Under the pieces are notes generated by a model, which was not told the DNA's origin, ran no database searches, and worked only from the letters and a program-made list of their open reading frames with translations. From positions 231,448,961 to 231,512,960 of the forward strand of contig CP136066.1 of NCBI GenBank assembly GCA_032622095.1: DNA of 64,000 nt, written 5' to 3'. This DNA is from Siphonodentalium dalli (taxonomy: Eukaryota > Mollusca > Scaphopoda > Gadilida > Siphonodentaliidae). Position 1 is the first letter of the stretch; the number at the start of each line of letters is the position of its first letter. The position numbers and the translations under genes are program-made. This document shows, piece after piece, positions 49,501 through 61,500 of this stretch.

Positions 49501-52500
49501 CGCTCTCACAAGATCTGAAAAAAATATAATACGGTAAAACCTCTCCAAACCGGACCCTCTATAAACCGAATCGCTCTCACAAGATCTGAAAAAAATATAA
49601 TACGGTAAAAACCTCTCCAAACCGAACCCTCTATAAACCGAATCGCTCTCACAAGATCTGAACAAAATATAATACGGTAAAACCTCTCCAAACCGGACCC
49701 TCTATAAACCGAATCGCTCTCACAAGATCTGAAAAAAATATAATACGGTAAAACCTCTCCAAACCAGACCCTCTATAAACCGAATTGCTATCACAAGGTC
49801 TGAAAAAAATATAATACGGTAAAAACCTCTCCAAACCGGACCCTCTATAAACCGAATCGCTCTCACAAGATCTGAAAAAAATATATACAGTAAAACCTCT
49901 CCAAACCTGACCCTCTATAAACCAAATCGCTCTCACAAGATCTGAACAAAATATAATACGGTAAAACCTCTCCAAACCGGACCCTCTATAAACCAAATCG
50001 CTCTCACAAGATCTGAACAAAATATAATACGGTAAAACCTCTCCAAACCGGACCCTCTATAAACCGAATCCCTCTCATAAGGTCTGAAAAAATATAATAC
50101 AGTATAACCTCTCCAAACCGAACCCTCTATAAACCAAATTGCTCTCATAAGGTCTGAAAAATATATACAGTAAAACCTCTCCAAACCAGACCCTCTATAA
50201 ACCGAATCGCTATCACAAGGTCTGAAAAAATATATACAGTAAAACCTCTCCAAACCAGACCCTCTATAAACCGAATCGCTATCACAAGATCTGAAAAAAT
50301 ATATACAGTAAAACCTCTCCAAACCAGACCCTCTATAAACCGAATCGCTATCACAAGGTCTGAAAAAATATATACAGTAAAACCTCTCCAAACCAGACCC
50401 TCTATAAACCGAATCGCTATCACAAGGTCTGAAAAAATATATACAGTAAAACCTCTCCAAACCAGACCCTCTATAAACCGAATCGCTATCACAAGGTCTG
50501 AAAAAATATATACAGTAAAACCTCTCCAAACCAGACCCTCTATAAACCAAATCGCTCTCACAAGATCTGAAAAAAATATAATACGGTAAAACCTCTCCAA
50601 ACCGGACCCTCTATAAACCGAATCGCTCTCACAAGATCTGAAAAAAATATAATACGGTAAAACCTCTCCAAACCGGACCCTCTATAAACCGAATCGCTCT
50701 CACAAGATCTGAAAAAAATATAATACGGTAAAACCTCTCCAAACCGGACCCTCTATAAACCGAATCGCTCTCACAAGATCTGAAAAAAATATAATACGGT
50801 AAAACCTCTCCAAACCGGACCCTCTATAAACCGAATCGCTCTCACAAGATCTGAAAAATATATAATACGGTAAAACCTCTCCAAACCAGACCCTCTATAA
50901 ACCGAATCGCTCTCACAAGGTCTGAAAAAATATAATACGGTAAAACCTCTCCAAACAGGACCCTCTATAAACCGAATCGCTCTCACAAGATCTGAAAAAA
51001 ATATAATACGGTAAAACCTCTCCAAACCGGACCCTCTATAAACCGAATCCCTCTCCATACCGAACAAATTGTCTGGTCCTTGATTCCTTTATACGCTCTC
51101 ACAAGAGTCTGAACAAATATAACTAGAGGTGTGACTGTCCCAATGGGACTACGGATACCCCCCTGTTTTTAAAATACTAAGATGTTTCACATGTCAGTAA
51201 ACATTTAGTTAAAATAATAAAATAACAGTTCCCATTGCAGGTGTACAACCATAACCCTAATCTTATACCTATTGACCGAAAAATGTAGGAATAAAAGCTT
51301 GGACAAAATTATGTATGTTGCAAAAAAAAATCTAAGTCGAAAAAGGGGAATAACTCCACACAAAAAATGTCGGACAGACGTCATAATCGCAGGTGCACAG
51401 GTTCCCATGGTACTAAATATCAGTGCCAAGATTAAAAAACATTGACCGAAAAATGTAGGAATAAAAGCTCGGACAAAATTATGCATGTTGCAAAAAAAAA
51501 TTCTAAGTCGAAAAAGGGGGGATAACTCCACCAAACAAAGTCTGACAGACGTCATAATCGCAGGTGCACAGGTTCCCATGGTGGTTGATGTCTGTGCCAA
51601 GTTTCACACGGAAATTGATCAAAAAACGACTGAGAAAAACTCCGGACAAATTTGTGTCCACGGACGGACGACGGATGGACGACGACGGACGGATGGACAA
51701 GCTGACTCCAGTATACCCCCCCCTAACTTCGTTGCGGGGGGTATAATAAGATAATAATCTAAACTGCTGCCAGAGAGCTTCCATGTGCTATCAGGGGGAT
51801 GGAGGGATGGACCAGCTACCCATATGGAACTACTCACAGATGTGAGCAGACGACACTCAGCAATACAAGATGTCACCTGTATGGGGCTCCCTACAGGAAG
51901 CTACAGTCATTGAAGGGTTAAGTAGAGATGATCATATAATCCGAAAATAATGCTCCCAAATTACAATTTCTTTGGCTTCGGGGGTAAAAAAAATAATTGA
52001 TTCGAGTCGAGGAACCCATCCATCAAAGCTCAGAGTGATCAGATATCGATTTTTGAAATTTGTTATTACTCGAAATGTGTAATTATTTGTGGCCCAGAAA
52101 ATACTGTCTTGGACAAAATTTGCGGATGAAGATGGATAACTCTAAATTCAAGTGGTAATATGGCCAAATTTAATGATACTCAAATGATAATATGCCACAT
52201 TTCGCTGGACAACATATTGATAAATAACACGTTTTGGGAAATTTTATACCATAGTTGACAGGGGTTAGCATTATTTTGTTATAATTACTAGTAATTGATT
52301 CTGATAACAAAAGCGTATTTTGAATAAATGTTGTTGTTGCTGTAACTTGATGATATGGGGACCGTCTGATCGGATTGAGTAACTTTAATTGCTCTCACAA
52401 TTCTGAAGACGGGTGTTATTGCGCCCGTAATATAATTGTAAGTTGGGTTTTTCTCAAACAAAATGTCATTGTCGGACAGACCTACCAACATGGTCATCAG

Positions 52501-55500
52501 TTACACTTTCACATGCCGATAATTTAATTGAGATGGTAAAGGTTCTAAATATACATTCAAATAGTTCAATATTGAATCAACAATCACAGTGACCATAAAC
52601 ATTTTGACAAGAGGGACGAGTGCGAATTGTAGCACCCGTGAATTAAAATTGCAAGTGCAAATGAGTGCACAAGCAATTGCTCCATTCTCCTGGGAATGGA
52701 CATTCAAAATTCTTCAAAGTTATATATCCCAACCTCAAGTCCCAAAAGAAGACCCGCTATCTGTCATTATGTCGTATATAATAAAACACCTCTCAACTGC
52801 CCTCGGGTGAAATAGCGATGAAGACCCACTATCTGTCATTATGTCGTATATAATAATACACCTCTCAACTGAAGACCCGCTATCTGTCATTATGTCGTAT
52901 ATAATAAAACACCTCTCAACTGCCCTCGGGTGAAATAGCGATGAAAACCAGCTATCTGTCATTATGTCGTATATAATAAAACACCTCTCACTGAAGACCC
53001 GCTATCTGTCATTATGTCGTATATAATAAAACACCTCTCAACTGAAGACCCGCTATCTGTCATTATGTCGTATATAATAATACACCTCTCAACTGAAGAC
53101 CCGCTATCTGTCATTATGTCGTATATAATAAAACACCTCTCAACTGAAGACCCGCTATCTGTCATTATGTCGTATATAATAAAACACCTCTCAACTGAAG
53201 ACCCGCTATCTGTCATTATGTCGTATATAATAATACACCTCTCAACTGAAGACCAGCTATCTGTCATTATGTCGTATATAATAATACACCTCTCAACTGA
53301 AGACCCGCTATCTGTCATTATGTCGTATATAATAAAACACCTCTCAACTGAAGACCCGCTATCTGTCATTATGTAGTATATAATAAAACACCTCTCAACT
53401 GAAGACCCGCTATCTGTCATTATGTCGTATATAATAAAACACCTCTCAACTGAAGACCTGTTATCTGTCATTATGTCGTATATAATAATACACCTCTCAA
53501 CTGAAGACCCGCTATCTGTCATTATGTCGTATATAATAAAACACCTCTCAACTGAAGACCCGCTATCTGTCATTATGTCGTATATAATAATACACCTCTC
53601 AACTGAAGACCCGCTATCTGTCATTATGTCGTATATAATAAAACACCTCTCAACTGAAGACCCGCTATCTGTCATTATGTCGTATATAATAAAACACCTC
53701 TCAACTGAAGACCCGCTATCTGTCATTATGTCGTATATAATAAAACACCTCTCACTGAAGACCCGCTATCTGTCATTATGTCGTATATAATAAAACACCT
53801 CTCAACTGAAGACCCGGTATCTGTCATTATGTCGTATATAATAAAACACCTCTCAACTGAAGACCCGCTATCTGTCATTATGTCGTATATAATAAAACAC
53901 CTCTCAACTGAAGACCCGCTATCTGTCATTATGTCGTATATAATAAAACACCTCTCAACTGAAGACCCGCTATCTGTCATTATGTCGTATATAATAAAAC
54001 ACCTCTCAACTGCCCTCGGGTGAAATAGCGATGAAAACCCGCTATCTGTCATTATGTCGTATATAATAAAACACCTCTCAACTGAAGACCCGCTATCTGT
54101 CATTATGTCGTATATAATAAAACACCTCTCAACTGAAGACCCGCTATCTGTCATTATGTCGTATATAATAAAACACCTCTCAACTGAAGACCCGCTATCT
54201 GTCATTATGTCGTATATAATAATACACCTCTCAACTGACCTCGGGTGAAATAGTGATGAAGACCTGCTATCTGTCATTATGTCGTATATAATAAAACACC
54301 TCTCACTGAAGACCCGCTATCTGTCATTATGTCGTATATAATAAAACACCTCTCAACTGAAGACCCGCTATCTGTCATTATGTCGTATATAATAATACAC
54401 CTCTCAACTGACCTCGGGTGAAATAGTGATGAAGACCTGCTATCTGTCATTATGTCGTATATAATAAAACACCTCTCACTGAAGACCCGCTATCTGTCAT
54501 TATGTCGTATATAATAAAACACCTCTCAACTGAAGACCCGCTATCTGTCATTATGTCGTATATAATAAAACACCTCTCAACTGAAGACCCGCTATCTGTC
54601 ATTATGTCGTATATAATAAAACACCTCTCAACTGAAGACCAGCTATCTGTCATTATGTCGTATATAATAAAACACCTCTCAACTGAAGACCCGCTATCTG
54701 TCATTATGTCGTATATAATAATACACCTCTCAACTGACCTCGGGTGAAATAGTGATGAAGACCTGCTATCTGTCATTATGTCGTATATAATAATACACCT
54801 CTCAACTGACCTCGGGTGAAATAGTGATGAAGATCTGCTATCTGTCATTATGTCGTATATAATAAAACACCTCTCACTGAAGACCCGCTATCTGTCATTA
54901 TGTCGTATATAATAAAACACCTCTCAACTGAAGACCCGCTATCTGTCATTATGTCGTATATAATAAAACACCTCTCAACTGAAGACCCGCTATCTGTCAT
55001 TATGTCGTATATAATAAAACACCTCTCAACTGAAGACCCGCTATCTGTCATTATGTCGTATATAATAAAACACCTCTCAACTGAAGACCCGCTATCTGTC
55101 ATTATGTCGTATATAATAAAACACCTCTCAACTGAAGACCCGCTATCTGTCATTATGTCGTATATAATAAAACACCTCTCAACTGAAGACCCGCTATCTG
55201 TCATGTCGTATATAATAAAACACCTCTCAACTGAAGACCCGCTATCTGTCATTATGTCGTATATAATAAAACACCTCTCAACTGAAGACCCGCTATCTGT
55301 CATTATGTCGTATATAATAAAACACCTCTCAACTGAAGACCCGCTATCTGTCATTATGTCGTATATAATAATACACCTCTCAACTGAAGACCCGCTATCT
55401 GTCATTATGTCGTATATAATAATACACCTCTCAACTGAAGACCCGCTATCTGTCATTATGTCGTATATAATAAAACACCTCTCAACTGAAGACCCGCTAT

Positions 55501-58500
55501 CTGTCATTATGTCGTATATAATAAAACACCTCTCAACTGAAGACCCGCTATCTGTCATTATGTCGTATATAATAATACACCTCTCAACTGAAGACCCGCT
55601 ATCTGTCATTATGTCGTATATAATAAAACACCTCTCAACTGAAGACCCGCTATCTGTCATTATGTAGTATATAATAAAACACCTCTCAACTGAAGACCCG
55701 CTATCTGTCATTATGTAGTATATAATAAAACACCTCTCAACTGAAGACCCGCTATCTGTCATTATGTCGTATATAATAAAACACCTCTCAACTGAAGACC
55801 CGCTATCTGTCATTATGTCGTATATAATAAAACACCTCTCAACTGAAGACCCGCTATCTGTCATTATGTCGTATATAATAAAACACCTCTCAACTGAAGA
55901 CCCACTATCTGTCATTATGTCGTATATAATAAAACACCTCTCAACTGAAGACCCGCTATCTGTCATTATGTCGTATATAATAAAACACCTCTCAACTGCC
56001 CTCAGGTGAAATAGCGATGAAAACCAGCTATCTGTCATTATGTCGTATATAATAAAACACCTCTCAACTGCCCTCAGGTGAAATAGCGATGAAAACCTGC
56101 TATATGTCATTATGTCGTATATAATAAAACACCTCTCAACTGAAGACCCGCTATCTGTCATTATGTAGTATATAATAATACACCTCTCAACTGAAGACCC
56201 GCTATCTGTCATTATGTCGTATATAATAAAACACCTCTCAACTGAAGACCCGCTATCTGTCATTATGTCATATATAATAAAACACCTCTCAACTGAAGAC
56301 CCGCTATCTGTCATTATGTAGTATATAATAAAACACATCTCAACTGAAGACCAGCTATCTGTCATTATGTCGTATATAATAAAACACCTCTCAACTGAAG
56401 ACCCGCTATCTGTCATTATGTCGTATATAATAAAACACCACTCAACTGAAGACCCGCTATCTGTCATTATGTAGTATATAATAAAACACCTCTCAACTGA
56501 AGACCCGCTATCTGTCATTATGTAGTATATAATAAAACACCTCTCAACTGAAGACACGCTATCTGTCATTATGTCGTATATAATAAAACACCACTCAACT
56601 GAAGACCCGCTATCTGTCATTATGTCGTATATAATAAAACACCTCTCAACTGAAGACCCGCTATCTGTCATTATGTAGTATATAATAAAACACCTCTCAA
56701 CTGAAGACCCGCTATCTGTCATTATGTCGTATATAATAAAACACCACTCAACTGAAGACCCGCTATCTGTCATTATGTCGTATATAATAAAACACCTCTC
56801 AACTGAAGACACGCTATCTGTCATTATGTCGTATATAATAAAACACCACTCAACTGAAGACCAGCTATCTGTCATTATGTCGTATATAATAAAACACCTC
56901 TCAACTGAAGACCCGCTATCTGTCATTATGTCGTATATAATAAAACACCACTCAACTGAAGACCCGCTATCTGTCATTATGTCGTATATAATAAAACACC
57001 TCTCAACTGAAGACCCGCTATCGGTCATGTCGTATATAATAAAACACCTCTCAACTGAAGACACGCTATCTGTCATTATGTCGTATATAATAAAACACCA
57101 CTCAACTGAAGACCCGCTATCTGTCATTATGTCGTATATAATAAAACACCTCTCAACCGAAGACCCGCTATCTGTCATTATGTCGTATATAATAAAACAC
57201 CACTCAACTGAAGACCCGCTATCTGTCATTATGTCGTATATAATAAAACACCTCTCAACTGAAGACCCGCTATCTGTCATTATGTCGTATATAATAAAAC
57301 ACCACTCAACTGAAGACCCGCTATCTGTCATTATGTCGTATATAATAAAACACCTCTCAACTGAAGACCCGCTATCTGTCATTATGTCGTATATAATAAA
57401 ACACCTCTCAACTGAAGACCCGGTATCTGTCATTATGTCGTATATAATAAAACACCTCTCAACTGAAGACCCGCTATCTGTCATTATGTCGTATATAATA
57501 AAACACCTCTCAACTGAAGACCTGCTATCTGTCATTATGTCGTATATAATAATACACCTCTCAACTGAAGACCCGCTATCTGTCATTATGTCGTATATAA
57601 TAAAACACCTCTCAACTGAAGACCCGCTATCTGTCATTATGTAGTATATAATAAAACACCTCTCAACTGAAGACCCGCTATCTGTCATTATGTAGTATAT
57701 AATAAAACACCTCTCAACTGAAGACCCGCTATCTGTCATTATGTCGTATATAATAAAACACCTCTCAACTGAAGACCCGCTATCTGTCATTATGTCGTAT
57801 ATAATAAAACACCTCTCAACTGAAGACCCGCTATCTGTCATTATGTCGTATATAATAAAACACCTCTCAACTGAAGACCCGCTATCTGTCATTATGTCGT
57901 ATATAATAAAACACCTCTCAACTGAAGACCCGCTATCTGTCATGTCGTATATAATAAAACACCTCTCAACTGAAGACCCGCTATCTGTCATTATGTAGTA
58001 TATAATAAAACACCTCTCAACTGAAGACCCACTATCTGTCATTATGTCGTATATAATAAAACACCTCTCAACTGAAGACCCACTATCTGTCATTATGTCA
58101 TATATAATAAAACACCACTCAACTGAAGACCCGCTAAGAACCGAAACCTAATAATGAAACGTACTGTATGTGAAGTTCGTTAATATACCAGAGACGCTCG
58201 CCTGAAGACTTCAATTGCTGGCTATTTATTTCTGATTTCCAACATTTTAAATACCTATTTTCGCGCTTGGTCTTAGTAAACATTTTCCAAAGTATATAAT
58301 TTACGCCTCCTAATGTTATCAAGCTATGCTGACAATCAAACATAAAAAATATTTTTGAGTAGACTTTACTGTAGCAGTATAATGTTTGCAAACTATACTA
58401 AAAAACACTTATAAAGAGCGTTCCATTTGCATGCATATGCATTTTATATACACTTATCTCTATACAATTCATATTATATTTGGGTCACTTTTTCAATTTA

Positions 58501-61500
58501 ATCCCTTCATACACTGCTAATGAACTTCGGGGTCCAGCCCTTTATATGTAACAGTCCTCAATTTATAATGTTGTTACCCCCTATTAATTGTAAGTGCATT
58601 ACAATTCGTGCAATTATGTACGATATGAACATAGCTGTGTTACAGCCCTAAATTTATCATCTGGCAGTACAGCCAATGCATAAGCATACACTTTTGTTTA
58701 CAATTAAGATTTTTTCCCGATAGTACAATCAGGAAGGTCTATGTGTACGTTTTACAATAATTCGTGTATAGTATCATTTTTGTGGATATTGCTTGGTGTA
58801 TGGCCCTCGTGATATTACTATCCCTATGATTTAAACTAGCTGAACGGTTTGACTGGTACGCTGCCGTTCTATACTTATTCTATATTTATTTTGACATTCA
58901 AAATTGTCCATGTGGCGCTTCGGAATGTGTACCTAGGTTTATTACGCACCTTTGTCCATGTTACCGAAGACAGGTTTACCCCTGTACTCTACGGTGTTCC
59001 CAGCCCCCCTGGATCTCTATATTGTTACAACAAACGTATATAATAAAACACCACTCAACTGAAGACCCGCTATCTGTCATTATGTCGTATATAATAAAAC
59101 ACCTCTCAACTGAAGACCCGCTATCTGTCATTATGTCGTATATAATAAAACACCACTCAACTGAAGACCCGCTATCTGTCATTATGTCGTATATAATAAA
59201 ACACCTCTCAACTGAAGACCCGCTATCTGTCATTATGTAGTATATAATAAAACACCTCTCAACTGAAGACCCGCTATCTGTCATTATGTCGTATATAATA
59301 AAACACCTCTCAACTGAAGACCCGCTATCTGTCATTATGTCGTATATAATAAAACACCTCTCAACTGAAGACCCGCTATCTGTCATTATGTCGTATATAA
59401 TAAAACACCTCTCAACTGAAGACCCGCTATCTGTCATTATGTCGTATATAATAAAACACCTCTCAACTGAAGACCCGCTATCTGTCATTATGTCGTATAT
59501 AATAAAACACCTCTCAACTGAAAACCCGCTATCTGTCATTATGTCGTATATAATAAAACACCTCTCAAATGAAGACCCGCTATCTGTCATTATGTCATAT
59601 ATAATAAAACACCTCTCAACTGAAGACCCGCTATCTGTCATTATGTCGTATATAATAAAACACCACTCAACTGAAGACCCGCTATCTGTCATTATGTCGT
59701 ATATAATAAAACACCACTCAACTGAAGACCAGCTATCTGTCATTATGTCGTATATAATAAAACACCTCTCAACTGAAGACCCGCTATCTGTCATTATGTC
59801 GTATATAATAAAACACCTCTCAACTGAAGACCCACTATCTGTCATTATGTCATATATAATAAAACACCACTCAACTGAAGACCCGCTATCTGTCATTATG
59901 TCGTATATAATAAAACACCTCTCAACTGAAGACCCGCTATCTGTCATTATGTAGTATATAATAAAACACCTCTCAACTGAAGACCCGCTATCTGTCATTA
60001 TGTCGTATATAATAAAACACCTCTCAACTGAAGACCTGCTATCTGTCATTATGTCGTATATAATAAAACACCTCTCAACTGAAGACCCGCTATCTGTCAT
60101 TATGTCGTATATAATAAAACACCTCTCAACTGAAGACCCGCTATCTGTCATTATGTCGTATATAATAAAACACCTCAACTAAGACCCGCTATCTGTCATT
60201 ATGTCGTATATAATAAAACACCTCTCAACTGAAGACCCGCTATCTGTCATTATGTCGTATATAATAAAACACCTCTCAACTGAAGACCCGCTATCTGTCA
60301 TTATGTAGTATATAATAAAACACCTCTCAACTGAAGACCCGCTATCTGTCATTATGTAGTATATAATAAAACACCTCTCAACTGAAGACCCGCTATCTGT
60401 CATTATGTCGTATATAATAAAACACCTCTCAACTGAAGACCCGCTATCTGTCATTATGTCGTATATAATAAAACACCTCTCAACTGAAGACCCGCTATCT
60501 GGCATTATGTCGTATATAATAAAACACCTCTCAACTGAAGACCTGCTATCTGTCATTATGTCGTATATAATAAAACACCTCTCAACTGAAGACCCGCTAT
60601 CTGTCATTATGTCGTATATAATAAAACACCTCTCAACTGAAGACCCGCTATCTGTCATTATGTCGTATATAATAATACACCTCTCAACTGAAGACCCGCT
60701 ATCTGTCATTATGTCGTATATAATAATACACCTCTCAACTGAAGACCCGCTATCTGTCATTATGTCGTATATAATAATACACCTCTCAACTGAAGACCCG
60801 ATATCTGTCATTATGTCGTATATAATAAAACACCTCTCAACTGAAGACCCGCTATCTGTCATTATGTCGAATATAATAAAACACCTCTCAACTGAAGACC
60901 CGCTATCTGTCATTATGTCGTATATAATAAAACACCTCTCAACTGCCCTCGGGTGAAATAGCGAGTGCTATTTTCTTGAAGTTGTCTTCTGAACAGCAAG
61001 TAGGAGTAGAACTATTGACCTCAGACATAATTTAGGGTCATATGAGTTATCATCTAAGAGAAGGCTTCATGTCAGAAAATGTCCAAGCTTCATGAACACA
61101 TACAGTAATACCCTAAATAATCGACTCCTTAACCACAGCAGAATTATGGGTAATTTTTCAGGATTTAGTCAGAAATATGGCTTGTTGCCATTCATCGGAA
61201 AGCTCTCCTCGAGAGCTTTCCGATGAATGGCAACAAGGCTTGAACAAGCCATATTTCCGACTAAATCCGGAAAAATTACCCATAATTGTGCTTTGGTTAA
61301 GAAGTCGATTATTTAGAGCATTACTGTAGTCATGCTAACATATGACATATTACATTGTATTTTGGTCAGCTACGAGCAGATGCTATACTATTTTTCAAAC
61401 AAGCGGATACCTCATTCGTGTCCAAATTCACATTTGTTTGCTCTAACCAAAGTTGTCAGTCGAAGGAGTCCCCAAGATGTGTGGACAGTGTATTCCACAC

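Noticed and set aside
54848-58093. Open frame of 1081 codons in the 51-bp array, and its plus-strand counterparts
   Set aside because: A stop-free unit divisible by three gives open frames on both strands. No start context, unique sequence or splice support is seen.
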